Origin: a virus
Virus record (IMG/VR): IMGVR_UViG_3300017527_000439
Span: 1-36,179 of that record
Direction: 5' to 3' (one strand)
DNA: 36,179 bases
The notes under the pieces are model-generated. The model did no database searches. It saw only the letters and a program-made list of their open reading frames with translations, and was not told where the DNA came from. Shown piece after piece: positions 16,317-24,411 of the stretch; the stretch's first letter is position 1, and every line of letters starts with the position of its first letter. The position numbers were made by a program, and so were the translations under genes.

Positions 16317-17885
16317 ATGGAAATTCTCGTAAAAGTTGGTGATAAAAGAGAAGTCGGTGATTTTATGCGCTCATATGATTGGTTGGATGGGCAGATAATT
16401 TCTATACGTCCCGATGGATATTATAAGGGAACTCGAACCAGAAAAAGTCACTGTGTCGTATCTACGCAACACGACTATAAAATTTTAATTGGGTACGACA
16501 CGGCAAAGGAAGCCGGTACAATTTGTGGAGCAAAGTGGCTTGATTTAAAAAAGTATATTTCCCCATATTACAATGACAAGAATAAGTGGGATGCCGGATA
16601 TACTGAGCCACGGAGCTTTGCTAGTGGAGATGCCAGAAAACGAGATTGGTTTATTGATTTCAAGTGGATGCTTCAGCAAGGGTGGATAACACAAAAACAG
16701 TATGATTCAATTTATAATAAAAAAGAGGATCATAATTTAATTTATATAGATAGAGATATTTCAACTTATATTTTTAATGAAGATAGCCGGGATCGAGTTG
16801 AAAAAACTGCCGAGGAAATAGCAAAGTCAGTTGGGACAATCCAGGAAGCCGGTACTTATACCATCGGTAACACCGGAGCTGGCGATCCTTATGACGATTG
16901 GTCGGATGCTGAAGCGGATCTTCCAGCTGATCTCGATGCTATGACTACTACCCCCGGCAGTATTGTTTTGCAAGGAAATACAACTGAAGAAATTGTTGAA
17001 GCTGCCGGGGTAACGTTTACTCTTGATTGTGGTGTCAATAGCTATTCGTTAAAGTGTACGGTTCATGCTAATCACAAACATAATGGCGGGGCGTATGGGT
17101 CTGGTCATAGGATATCCCTCACAGGGTATGATGAGTTTGAATTTGATGTTGCCAGCGGTGGCATAGGAAATTTTACAGTAGAAGATTTAGCTTTCAGTTG
17201 TACCGGTACTAATACACGAGGTGTATATTTCGAAGATGACCAATCCACATCAGCTCTTGCTAGTAATCTAGTTCAGAGATGTGTCATGGTTGGGGATGCA
17301 AATTCTTCTGCCGGAGTAATTCAATCAGGGAATTATGATTATTTGGTGGTCAGGAATAATGTTTGTTATGGCTTCACAGGTTCCGGTGATTCAGGGATGT
17401 TATTTGCTAATGAATTTACAATAACGACATCCTATGTGATGAACAACACCTGTTGTAAAAATGATATCGGCATTACAAATGGAGGGGCAAGCACCCCGTT
17501 TGTTACAAATGGGCGATTCCAAAATAACCTTTGCTATGGAAATAATAGTGCTGATTTTGACTGTGGTGCTGAATGGCCCACTTATACTCAGAATGTGTCC
17601 GGTGATGCAACTTCACCAAATAATAAAGATAATTGGGTCGGTACTGCTAATATGGAGGATTATGCGAATAATGATTTTCGGCTCAAAACAACAGACACTA
17701 CACTTGACGATGGCGACAACTTAAGTGCCATTGGTTCTCCTGAACAATTTAGTGACGATATCGAAGATCAGGCGCGTTCAACTTGGTACATCGGCGCAAG
17801 TGAGCTTCCAGCCGCCGGTGGCGCAAACGCACCAACAGGAAATATTTACGGTCCATTAGCTGGGCCATTAGGAGGAGTAACATAA
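16317..17885 (+). CDS. tail-associated right-handed beta-helix protein
   Basis: A 522-residue protein. The N-terminal ~170 residues are a mixed domain (YDWLDGQIISIRPDGYYKG...WMLQQGWITQKQYDSIYNKK) that may anchor it to the virion. From ~180 on, alternating hydrophobic strands with Asn/Gly/Cys turns (LVVRNNVCYGFTGSGDSG, MNNTCCKNDIGITNGGAS) are typical of a pectin-lyase-type parallel beta-helix, often used by phage tailspikes to bind or cut polysaccharide. It closes with IEDQARSTWYIGASELP, common at the end of such repeats. Active-site residues cannot be picked out, so enzymatic activity is not claimed. A one-base overlap links it to the next fibre gene. Confidence 0.65.
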   Translation: MEILVKVGDKREVGDFMRSYDWLDGQIISIRPDGYYKGTRTRKSHCVVSTQHDYKILIGYDTAKEAGTICGAKWLDLKKYISPYYNDKNKWDAGYTEPRSFASGDARKRDWFIDFKWMLQQGWITQKQYDSIYNKKEDHNLIYIDRDISTYIFNEDSRDRVEKTAEEIAKSVGTIQEAGTYTIGNTGAGDPYDDWSDAEADLPADLDAMTTTPGSIVLQGNTTEEIVEAAGVTFTLDCGVNSYSLKCTVHANHKHNGGAYGSGHRISLTGYDEFEFDVASGGIGNFTVEDLAFSCTGTNTRGVYFEDDQSTSALASNLVQRCVMVGDANSSAGVIQSGNYDYLVVRNNVCYGFTGSGDSGMLFANEFTITTSYVMNNTCCKNDIGITNGGASTPFVTNGRFQNNLCYGNNSADFDCGAEWPTYTQNVSGDATSPNNKDNWVGTANMEDYANNDFRLKTTDTTLDDGDNLSAIGSPEQFSDDIEDQARSTWYIGASELPAAGGANAPTGNIYGPLAGPLGGVT

Positions 17886-19303
17886 TGCTATACTTGGGAG
17901 ATTTTCCAACAGGCGAAACAATTTATATCCCGTTTCATACATTCAGCAGTGATGATCCTTCTGCATCGATGACTATCACGGGATTGGCCACTACAGATAT
18001 AGAAATTTATAAGGATGGTGGCACAACTCAGAGATCAAGTGATAGCGGGTTCGCGCTTCTTGATACGGATGGAATTGATTTCGACGGCATCACCGGTATT
18101 CACGGAATCAGTATTGATACGTCTGATAATACCGATGCTGGATTCTATGTTGCCGGGAGTGATTATTGGGTGGCTATTTCTTCTATTACACTGGACGGTG
18201 CAACCATTAATTTTATTGCAGCAATCTTTTCGATTGATAACAGGGGCCTTTTAAGGCCGACAACTGCCAGCAGAACACTCGATGTGACGGCCACAGGCGC
18301 AGCCGGTATTGATTGGGGCAATATCGAAAATAAGACCACTGCAAATGATCTAAGCGCGACAGACATTCAGTTATGCGACACGGTAACAACGCTGACCGGC
18401 CATACCGCACAAACCGGTGACTCATTTGCCATAGTTAATGGCGATCATGGGTTGGTCAGTATTCAAGATGATGTTGATGCTATCCTGGCTGACACTGGCG
18501 AACTCCAGACAAACCAGGGGAATTGGACTACTGTTACAGGTCATGCCACTGAAGCCAAGCAGGATATTATTGATACCAATGTTGATCAGATCGAGGCTGC
18601 TGTTATCACGAATGCTGCTGGAGTTGATGTCGCAGCAGACATCATTGCCCTTAAGGCCGAAACGGCCACTATCGTCGCAGACACCGGAGAGCTTCAAACG
18701 AATCAGGGGAATTGGGCCACTATAACAGGTCATGCCACTGAGGCAAAACAGGACATTATCGACACGAATGTCGATCAGATAGAAGCCGCTGTCATTACTA
18801 ATGCCGCCGGCGTGGACATTGCCGCAGATATTATCGCAATCAAGGCCGAGACTGCAACCATTGTGGCAGACACAAACGAGCTTCAAACAAACCAGGGCAA
18901 TTGGGCTACTGTCACCGGTCATGCCACTGAAGCCAAGCAAGATACCATCGACACAGTGGTTGATGGGATTCAAACGGACCTCAGTAACGGTACGGACGGC
19001 CTTGGAGCTTTAAAGGCGCTCATCGATGCGCTTAATGATTTAGATGCGGCAGCCATCAACGCCCAGGTGCTTGACGTACTCAACACAGACACCTTTGCAG
19101 AACCGGGGGATGAAGCACCGACAGCGACAACCACCCTGGTTAATAAGATCGGATATCTGTATAAATTTTTACGAAACAAAGTTGAAACGACTTCAACACG
19201 GATTCATGTTTATGATGACGCTGGATCTAATAAGGATCACTCGTCTGTTATCAGCGACGATGGATCAACATTTACCAGGGGAGAATTTGGGGCGGGTGAC
19301 TAA
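17885..19303 (+). CDS. repeat-rich tail fibre protein
   Basis: A 472-residue protein. The first ~140 residues look like a beta-rich attachment domain (YLGDFPTGETIYIPF...DNTDAGFYVAGSDYWVAIS). Then come 2.4 copies of a 63-residue unit whose core is ELQTNQGNW-x-T-x-TGHATEAKQD, predicted helical with Ala/Asp/Thr. The C-terminus has helices (AQVLDVLNTDTF, LVNKIGYLYKFLRNKVETTS) and a strand end (STRIHVYDDAGSNK). The same core recurs in the gene at 19514, so the two are related. Overlap with the next gene is one base (TAATG). The role as a side or tail fibre is inferred from repeats and location. Confidence 0.62.
   Translation: MLYLGDFPTGETIYIPFHTFSSDDPSASMTITGLATTDIEIYKDGGTTQRSSDSGFALLDTDGIDFDGITGIHGISIDTSDNTDAGFYVAGSDYWVAISSITLDGATINFIAAIFSIDNRGLLRPTTASRTLDVTATGAAGIDWGNIENKTTANDLSATDIQLCDTVTTLTGHTAQTGDSFAIVNGDHGLVSIQDDVDAILADTGELQTNQGNWTTVTGHATEAKQDIIDTNVDQIEAAVITNAAGVDVAADIIALKAETATIVADTGELQTNQGNWATITGHATEAKQDIIDTNVDQIEAAVITNAAGVDIAADIIAIKAETATIVADTNELQTNQGNWATVTGHATEAKQDTIDTVVDGIQTDLSNGTDGLGALKALIDALNDLDAAAINAQVLDVLNTDTFAEPGDEAPTATTTLVNKIGYLYKFLRNKVETTSTRIHVYDDAGSNKDHSSVISDDGSTFTRGEFGAGD
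18500..18955 (+). repeat. 189-bp tandem repeat unit (63 codons), 2.4 copies
   Basis: Copies begin at 18500, 18689 and 18878, exactly 189 bases apart; the third is partial and diverges after the first 26 codons. Copies one and two differ at only about five residues but at roughly 36 synonymous codons, by my codon-by-codon comparison. The repeated protein begins ELQTNQGNW and includes HATEAKQDIIDTNVDQIEA. Confidence 0.88.
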
Positions 19304-19509
19304 TGGCGGTTGACACGCGATTAAAAAGACAATCAGCAACATGCATATTAGTGCCATCTATGCTTTCCGGTGTATACCCGGACACCTCCGGTGTGGTTCA
19401 GACAGAATGGCAAGCGATAGCATGGATGTACAGCGGCATAACTGCAGCCGGCGCAGTACTGGCCGATGTTACAAATTACTTTTATATGAGACTTTTGTCA
19501 GGGAGTTAA
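19303..19509 (+). CDS. small tail-region protein, unknown
   Basis: Sixty-eight residues beginning at a TAATG overlap with the fibre gene: basic N-terminus (RLKRQSA), then VPSMLSGVYPDTSGVVQTEW and a hydrophobic C-terminus (ITAAGAVLADVTNYFY). Small proteins of this style recur between fibre genes in similar phages, but I know no function. Translational coupling and lack of any gap support it. Confidence 0.58.
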   Translation: MAVDTRLKRQSATCILVPSMLSGVYPDTSGVVQTEWQAIAWMYSGITAAGAVLADVTNYFYMRLLSGS

Positions 19510-19513
19510 AAAA

Positions 19514-20905
19514 ATGCAGAAAAATGTGTCAGGCCAAAAATGGATAGTGTTTGCGTTTGACAGAACGGATAACACCCCGAAAACAGGGGATGCAGCAAAC
19601 ATAACTGCAAACCTAAGAATTGACGGTGGGGGCGCTAACGCTGTTGATGACGCCAATCCATCAGAACTCGAAGACGGCTATTATGTATTTGATATCACTC
19701 AGGCAGAATGCAATGGAGATATGCTTGTCATATGTCCGGCCAGCGGTTCGGCAGACATCCAAGTGATCGGTGTGCCGGGTGCAGTATATACAACACCTGA
19801 AAATTTTCCTGCCATGGGTATCGAGTCTGATGGTGACTTGACAAAGGTTAATACGCTTGATGGTCATACGGCACAGACGGCAGACCATACAGCGGGGCTT
19901 GCAGATGTTCCGACAGTGGCAGAATTTGAAGCCAGGACGCTTGCTGCCGCTGATTACGTTGTAACCACAGACACCATTGCAGGTGTAACGACAGTGACAA
20001 ATTTAACCAACGCACCAACCAGCGGCGACTTAACGGCGACGATGAAAGCATCTGTCAATACAGAAGCAGATACAGCCTTGAGTGATTTTGCTCCTCCAAC
20101 AAAAGCCGAAATGGATACAGCACACGGTCTGCTTGCCACTGAGGCCAAGCAGGATGTCATAGATGGTATTGTGGATACCATTTTGATTGATACGGCTGAG
20201 CTTCAAGGGAATCAGGGCAACTGGGCTACAATTACCGGCCACGCTACTGAGGCGAAACAGGATATTATAGATGGTATTGTGGATAATATCCTGGTAGACA
20301 CTGCAGTCATTGGTGCTTTGGGCGCTGGCTTGACAGCCATTCCTTGGAATTCTGCGTGGGATGCAGAGGTTCAAAGTGAATGCGCTGACGCTCTTACAGC
20401 CTATGATCCTCCAACAAAAGCCGAAATGGATACGGCTCATGGGCTACTTGCTACTGAAGCCAAGCAAGATATTATAGATACAGTGGTGGATGCCGTTAAA
20501 GCCAAGACTGACAACCTCCCGGCAGATCCGGCCAGCGAAACCAACGTGGACGCAAACGAAACCAAGATTGATACCATCGACACGGTGGTGGATGCAATTA
20601 AGGTGGTCACAGACGCGCTGACGGCAGCGGCGGCTGCTAAACTGGCTCTGAGCGCCGGAACCATTGTGGTCGGCACTGTCAGCCACGACAACACAGCAGC
20701 CACGACCACGGTGTTTTATTCTGATGATGTGACCGAGGCAACTGCCGATCACTACAACGGCCGGCTGGTTTGTTTTACCTCCGGCGCATTGCAGAATCAA
20801 TATACGGATATCACGGATTATGAGCTGTCAGCCGGGGAAGGCAAGCTGACCGTCACTGCTTTGACCGAAGCGCCTGGCGACAATGCAACCTTTGTAATAG
20901 TGTGA
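19514..20905 (+). CDS. second repeat-rich tail fibre/baseplate protein
   Basis: A 463-residue protein. Residues 1-~100 (VFAFDRTDNTPKTGDAANI, ELEDGYYVFDITQAECNGD) form a beta-sandwich-like N-domain I associate with phage fibre or baseplate proteins. The middle is made of units containing PPTKAEMDTAHGLLATEAKQD (twice) and ELQGNQGNWATITGHATEAK, the same building block as in the upstream fibre. The C-terminal ~90 residues (LSAGTIVVGTVSHDNTA...YNGRLVCFTSGALQNQYTDI) make a separate beta domain, common as a phage fibre tip. Gene duplication with shuffling of repeats between the two fibres is likely. Confidence 0.62.
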   Translation: MQKNVSGQKWIVFAFDRTDNTPKTGDAANITANLRIDGGGANAVDDANPSELEDGYYVFDITQAECNGDMLVICPASGSADIQVIGVPGAVYTTPENFPAMGIESDGDLTKVNTLDGHTAQTADHTAGLADVPTVAEFEARTLAAADYVVTTDTIAGVTTVTNLTNAPTSGDLTATMKASVNTEADTALSDFAPPTKAEMDTAHGLLATEAKQDVIDGIVDTILIDTAELQGNQGNWATITGHATEAKQDIIDGIVDNILVDTAVIGALGAGLTAIPWNSAWDAEVQSECADALTAYDPPTKAEMDTAHGLLATEAKQDIIDTVVDAVKAKTDNLPADPASETNVDANETKIDTIDTVVDAIKVVTDALTAAAAAKLALSAGTIVVGTVSHDNTAATTTVFYSDDVTEATADHYNGRLVCFTSGALQNQYTDITDYELSAGEGKLTVTALTEAPGDNATFVIV

Positions 20906-20908
20906 TTT

Positions 20909-21079
20909 ATGCCAACTACTCAATTATCACCAACAGCGACACCAGGGGGCAGATACTCTTTCCTGGCAAAGACGGCGGCAGCTATCATTATCACAATAAA
21001 GTATGAGTTTGAAACGACAATGGAGCAGCCGGCCTTTGAAACAACCATGGAACAGCCATCTTTTGAGGTGACAGAATGA
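20909..21079 (+). CDS. 56-aa protein with tandem FETTMEQP repeats
   Basis: A small gene between the fibre and the next tail gene, joined to the latter by ATGA. The first 30 residues read PGGRYSFLAKTAAAIIITIKY; after that FETTMEQPA, FETTMEQPS and FEVTE repeat with a 27-base unit. Codon changes between repeats are mostly synonymous. I do not know the family. The coupling and conserved-looking repeat favour a real protein. Confidence 0.55.
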   Translation: MPTTQLSPTATPGGRYSFLAKTAAAIIITIKYEFETTMEQPAFETTMEQPSFEVTE

Positions 21080-21402
21080 CACAGGAAATGGAGCGTGTAG
21101 CGACAATCGAAGTATTTAAACCGCCATATGATGAATGGTTTGTCACAATCGATCTCAGCACCTGGCTGGATGATGATACGATTTCTGCTGTGGCCTATAC
21201 GGCAGTGAAGGATTCAGATGATTCGGACGCAACTGCGGCTGTTCTTGATGCCGGGGAAAATACAAACACTACGACTTTGTTAAAACCGTATATTAAAGGC
21301 GGGGCCGCTGGTGAAAATTACACTGTTGTCTGCAGGGTTGATACTGCGAATGGGGATCATGGCGAGTGGTACATAAAATTTTATTGTAAAGAGGAACCGT
21401 GA
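21076..21402 (+). CDS. small Ig-like tail/fibre accessory protein
   Basis: A 108-residue, acidic, beta-rich protein (FVTIDLSTWLDDDTISAV...ENYTVVCRVDTANGDHGEWY). Similar short proteins stand next to fibre genes in other phages and are sometimes described as fibre-tail adaptors; that name here is only a suggestion. It overlaps both neighbours by four bases or fewer, so it belongs to the tail-lysis operon. Confidence 0.55.
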   Translation: MTQEMERVATIEVFKPPYDEWFVTIDLSTWLDDDTISAVAYTAVKDSDDSDATAAVLDAGENTNTTTLLKPYIKGGAAGENYTVVCRVDTANGDHGEWYIKFYCKEEP

Positions 21403-21737
21403 ACGACAAACTAAAAACGGAAATGATTGCGGGATTTGTGAAGCAGGGGCCATGGGCGGTATCGTTCCTGGGCATATGCGTGGTGTTTTATTTCGTGGCG
21501 ATTAAGCCAATGGCAGAGGAACGGACATTGCTGGTGAACACGCTGCGAGAAACCAATATCACCTTGACACAAAGCACAGCGACAATGGCGCACAGTATTG
21601 AGCGTATGGAAAAGAATCTGGTGTCATTTACCGACCGCGTCGAACACAGCGATCACCCGGTGCAAACCATGCTGCTAAAAAAAATTTACGAGGATGTGGA
21701 AGAAATAAAAAACCGTGGGGGGTATGACAGCCGATGA
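21399..21737 (+). CDS. holin-like protein with one membrane segment
   Basis: A 112-residue protein from a GTG start (GAGGA upstream; GTGA overlap with the previous stop). Residues ~17-36 are one hydrophobic helix (PWAVSFLGICVVFYFVAIKP); the remainder is a charged coiled coil (ATMAHSIERMEKNLVSFTDR). Single-pass proteins with a soluble coiled coil, directly before an endolysin gene, are common candidates for holins or holin partners. No diagnostic motif exists, so the call is from topology and place. Confidence 0.58.
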   Translation: MNDKLKTEMIAGFVKQGPWAVSFLGICVVFYFVAIKPMAEERTLLVNTLRETNITLTQSTATMAHSIERMEKNLVSFTDRVEHSDHPVQTMLLKKIYEDVEEIKNRGGYDSR

Positions 21738-22165
21738 AACCCCGCATTCACTATCAGTCAGGATTTAAATACCAGCTTTATTATACCTACATTGACCAAC
21801 TCGACCTGATGATTCCGCAGGACGTTTCTTTCACTTGGTTTTCTATTTCCAAGACCGGACGGATAAAGATAAAAAAGGGCTACTCATGGGATGGGCCATC
21901 TGGACCTACGGCTGATACATTATTTCCCAAATTGTATAAGTCTTTCATGCGCGGAGCATTGATACACGATGTCCTATATCAATCAATACGCCTGGGACTC
22001 CTGCCGAAGTCATACCGGAAAACCGCTGACGAAATTCTGCAGGAGATTTGCATTGAGGACGGCATGAGTAAAATCCGGGCCTGGTGGGTTTACCATGGGG
22101 TTCATTTTGGTGCGTGGTGGGCAGCTAGTAAACGACATCGAAAAAAGGTATTGATAGCGCCATGA
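21734..22165 (+). CDS. DUF1353 family protein
   Basis: The 143-residue sequence contains the DUF1353 landmarks: KKGYSWDGPSGPTAD, then FMRGALIHDVLYQSIRLG, then RKTADEILQEICIEDGMS and a final aromatic helix (WWVYHGVHFGAWWA). Members are small phage proteins, often next to lysis or tail genes, whose role is unknown; the conserved His-Asp and Asp residues suggest metal or ligand binding. It overlaps both neighbours by ATGA, so it is coupled with the endolysin. Confidence 0.85.
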   Translation: MKPRIHYQSGFKYQLYYTYIDQLDLMIPQDVSFTWFSISKTGRIKIKKGYSWDGPSGPTADTLFPKLYKSFMRGALIHDVLYQSIRLGLLPKSYRKTADEILQEICIEDGMSKIRAWWVYHGVHFGAWWAASKRHRKKVLIAP

Positions 22166-22569
22166 CAGCCGATGATTGGAAATACATAATCCATTTTACC
22201 GTAGGTGAAAAATGGGGAGATCCTGAAAAAATGGACCCGGAATTGATTGGTTGCCTTGACGATCTCCGGGCGTTTTGCGGAAATCCTATTGAAATCCATT
22301 GCGGTTGGGAAGAAAGAGACACGGGCTATCATCCGTCAGGTAAAGCGGTTGATTTGCATATTGAAGGGATATCGTTATTTGATGCGTTTATGATCTCGCA
22401 GAGATTTCCAGTGTTTACCGGGATAGGGGTTTATCCGTGGTGGCATAATCCGGGTCTACACCTTGACACAAGGCCCAAATTAAAGAATCAGCCACGGTCG
22501 GTGTGGGGATCTACCGGGCCGAAAAAATATGTGGGGATCACACAGCAGTTTCTTTATCAGACTTTTTAG
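22162..22569 (+). CDS. endolysin, M15-type zinc peptidase
   Basis: A 135-residue protein matching the small Peptidase_M15_3 group, which cleaves peptidoglycan stem peptides. The zinc-site pattern is visible: H57-P-S-G-K-A-V-D64 (HxxGxAxD type) and G-L-H100-L-D102, preceded by GIGVYPWW. The short length is normal for the family. There is no signal peptide, so release through a holin is expected; the holin-like gene is two genes upstream. It is the last rightward gene here and converges with the leftward operon, with only 21 bases between stops and no obvious terminator hairpin. Confidence 0.88.
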   Translation: MTADDWKYIIHFTVGEKWGDPEKMDPELIGCLDDLRAFCGNPIEIHCGWEERDTGYHPSGKAVDLHIEGISLFDAFMISQRFPVFTGIGVYPWWHNPGLHLDTRPKLKNQPRSVWGSTGPKKYVGITQQFLYQTF

Positions 22570-22590
22570 GCGCACCTGTATCCCCAACCA

Positions 22591-22824
22591 TTAAATTTGT
22601 TTCTCTGGATTTTTGTTCAAATAAAAAATGCCCTCAACATGCTTTCCGTTCCATCTTGATATGATTTCATTATTTTTGTCATAAATAGCAAACCACAATT
22701 CGTATTCTTCGTAATAGGGTTGTATTTTTGTAATTTTTCCTTGACCGACCTTAAAATGAGATTCTGTTTGACCGGGGAAAAACAAGGTATTAATTTCTCT
22801 TTTATCTTGTACTATAAGTTTCAT
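22591..22824 (-). CDS. small unknown protein, last gene of leftward operon
   Basis: Seventy-seven residues (KLIVQDKREINTLFFPGQ...YYEEYELWFAIYDKNNEIIS), predicted beta-rich and without membrane segments. An AGGAGG site lies before the ATG, and this site is part of the leader shared with other genes of the operon. No family is recognised. Its position at the far end of an early leftward operon suggests an accessory, host-takeover type role, which is inference only. Confidence 0.6.
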   Translation of the reverse strand: MKLIVQDKREINTLFFPGQTESHFKVGQGKITKIQPYYEEYELWFAIYDKNNEIISRWNGKHVEGIFYLNKNPEKQI

Positions 22825-22865
22825 ATCACACCTCCTCCTTTTGGTTGCGCGGGTGGTGGGGTGGC

Positions 22866-23219
22866 TTAAAACTTTTTAGAATACATGGCATTTGTCATCA
22901 GAAAATCCTGTTTCCAACCCCAATCATCTCGGATAAACTGATTAAAACTGTTCAAATCAAGGTCAATCTTATCTTCCTCATTCCATTCAACTTGATCAAT
23001 AATTTCGTCATAATCTGGTGTATGATCAGTTGGTCGTGGTAAACTGAAATGTGTTTCATATTTTAATCCATCGAGTGCGTTTTTGTACGCTTTTTCAAGC
23101 TCTTTGCAAACACGCTCTTTCCATCCATTAAGGGCTTCTTCAAATTGCTCTTTATGGCTCTCACGATTCTCTCTCATTTTTGCTAATAGTTTTTCTTTTG
23201 AAACTGTAATTAATTGCAT
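22866..23219 (-). CDS. conserved-looking coiled-coil early protein
   Basis: A 117-residue protein. The first half is a Lys/Glu helix (SKEKLLAKMRENRESHKEQF...KELEKAYKNAL); the second half has PRPTDHTPDYDEIIDQVEW and DDWGWKQDFLMTNAMYSK. I recall unnamed phage and prophage proteins with the same plan: helix, then D-H-T-x-D-Y-D, then D-D-W-x-W-K. Function is unknown. The start has GGAG in the shared leader. Confidence 0.68.
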   Translation of the reverse strand: MQLITVSKEKLLAKMRENRESHKEQFEEALNGWKERVCKELEKAYKNALDGLKYETHFSLPRPTDHTPDYDEIIDQVEWNEEDKIDLDLNSFNQFIRDDWGWKQDFLMTNAMYSKKF

Positions 23220-23249
23220 CTTTATTCTCCTTTTGGTTGCATGGTGGGG

Positions 23250-23459
23250 TTATATTTTCATCTTAGCGGTACAATTTATAACACCATTCTCTGCCAAAAT
23301 TCTGCGCTCAATTTGATCCGCATCTATAAGTAAATTTTCAAGCTCAAAAATTCGTGATTCAAATTCGCTACATCGTTCCCAATTTTTATCTTTTTTGAAT
23401 CGCTCAAGCTGCGCCCTCCGGTTTTTTATTTTTGACTCAATATGTTCAAATAATATCAT
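23250..23459 (-). CDS. small coiled-coil protein
   Basis: The chosen ATG (23459) gives 69 residues beginning MILFEHIESKIKNRRAQLER and continuing as a charged helix (EFESRIFELENLLIDADQIE). It has GGGAG six bases upstream. A GTG at 23501 in the same frame would add 14 residues and sits almost on the GGAGGG of the shared leader, too close for good initiation. The leader may therefore serve a short upstream peptide here. No family is recognised. Confidence 0.55.
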   Translation of the reverse strand: MILFEHIESKIKNRRAQLERFKKDKNWERCSEFESRIFELENLLIDADQIERRILAENGVINCTAKMKI

Positions 23460-23535
23460 CTTAATCTCCCAGATGTTTAATTCATACAATTCCTGAACCA
23501 CATCCCTCCGTCTTTTGGTTGCGCGGGTGGTGGGG

Positions 23536-23814
23536 TTAATCTATAATTTCTCGAATCCCCTTTAAAACGTGCCTCATGTTACTGGCCGAAACAGCGTCAA
23601 GAGATATTCCACTGAATGTCAAAGCAAGGCGAGCTTCATTCATGTCTGGCTCAGGGAAAACATCCAGCGGGTATGCTTCGCACCAAGTTTTAATTCTACG
23701 CAATTTATCTTCAGCCGCTTCAGCACATCTAATTCTATTCGCCGCCCATTCAGGTTCCCTTTTTATCATTTGATACAATGAGCGCTCATTGCCACCTGAA
23801 TCGTGATATTCCAT
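23536..23814 (-). CDS. small early protein, unknown
   Basis: Ninety-two residues, helical, with W-A-A-N-R-I-R-C-A-E and KTWCEAYPLDVFPEPDMNEA; the C-terminus (SNMRHVLKGIREIID) is amphipathic. Similar short proteins occur in early operons of other phages, but I know no function. The start follows the shared leader with GGAG. Confidence 0.6.
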   Translation of the reverse strand: MEYHDSGGNERSLYQMIKREPEWAANRIRCAEAAEDKLRRIKTWCEAYPLDVFPEPDMNEARLALTFSGISLDAVSASNMRHVLKGIREIID

Positions 23815-23885
23815 TTTTTCACTCTCCTTTTGGTTGCGCGGGTGGGGTTAAGGGTGGCCCTGGAACCCAAGACCACCCCACACCA

Positions 23886-24083
23886 TTACCTACTCTCCAA
23901 TACGTTTCTCATAAAACCATTGAGTGCCTTGTTCATTGCAATCACACCTTTGCGTTCTATTTCTTTCCAACGCTTCAGTTGTATCTTGGTTGGTTTGCGT
24001 GTAAGCCCGCAATAAACGCACTCAGCCCACTTGCCTTTTTGCCGATATTTGTGTCGGTTGCCGTCAATACACTTTTGCATCAT
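23886..24083 (-). CDS. small basic zinc-finger-like protein
   Basis: A 65-residue protein (start at the ATGATG pair, AGGAGG four to seven bases upstream). It reads MMQKCIDGNRHKYRQKGKWA, then ECVYCGLTRKPTKIQLKRW. The C-H-C-x2-C pattern near the N-terminus suggests a small zinc knuckle; the rest is Lys/Arg-rich and could bind nucleic acid. The ATG overlaps the stop of the upstream gene (ATGA), so the two are coupled. Confidence 0.6.
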   Translation of the reverse strand: MMQKCIDGNRHKYRQKGKWAECVYCGLTRKPTKIQLKRWKEIERKGVIAMNKALNGFMRNVLESR

Positions 24084-24313
24084 GCCACCTCCTGTTCTCT
24101 GAACCATCCAAAGTGATCAACTCCGATTGGGATAAGCCCAAGGTTCTTAACCTCATGCTTAACCCCTTCAATAAAATCATCACGCCCCTCAGAATCAATC
24201 GGAATTTTCCCGCAAAGTGCCTTGAGATCAGCAACCTCTTGAACCTCTCTGCTGACATGAAACTCTGTCCACTCATCCACATCTGTCAATCGACAATACA
24301 CCTTGTTAAACAT
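24080..24313 (-). CDS. small early protein, first gene of the second leftward unit
   Basis: Seventy-seven residues starting MFNKVYCRLTDVDEWTEFHV. The start is chosen for its AAGGAGG site; an upstream in-frame extension to 24514 would run through the promoter described below and is rejected. The product is acidic and mixed alpha/beta, ending in LGLIPIGVDHFGWFREQEV. No family is recognised. It is the first gene after a consensus promoter and so is likely to be strongly expressed. Confidence 0.62.
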   Translation of the reverse strand: MFNKVYCRLTDVDEWTEFHVSREVQEVADLKALCGKIPIDSEGRDDFIEGVKHEVKNLGLIPIGVDHFGWFREQEVA

Positions 24314-24382
24314 AGCGACCTCCTTGTTGGGGTTATGAGAAAGAGCGAGTGCAGCCGGTTTCCCGATCTGCTGTATATGCCT

Positions 24383-24411
24383 ATTATAACATACAATATT
24401 CGCTTTGTCAA
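24383..24411 (-). promoter_or_regulatory. consensus sigma-70 promoter for the small-gene operon
   Basis: On the minus strand TTGACA (24406-24411) and TATAAT (24383-24388) are separated by exactly 17 bases. Both hexamers are perfect. The expected start of transcription is near 24376, about 60 bases before the ATG at 24313. Such a strong promoter is typical of phage early genes. Confidence 0.88.

Larger units (their letters stand above)
22834..23850 (-). repeat. recurring leader before four early genes
   Basis: Four intergenic spaces carry the same block, read on the minus strand as CCCCACCACCCGCGCAACC followed by AAAAGGAG: at 22834-22861, 23226-23252 (shortened), 23505-23538 and 23822-23850 (slightly shortened). 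Each ends in the ribosome binding site of the gene that follows, at 22824, 23219, 23459/23501 and 23814. A weak trace (CAACAAGGAGG) precedes 24313. The genes themselves are unrelated, so the leader was duplicated or is under selection. Confidence 0.8.

Noticed and set aside
18422-18973. A 183-residue frame antisense to the fibre repeats
   Set aside because: It arises from codon bias of the fibre gene; the product is a Cys/Gly/Ser string without a start site, and similar antisense frames occur opposite the second fibre (20030-20440, 20444-20800).
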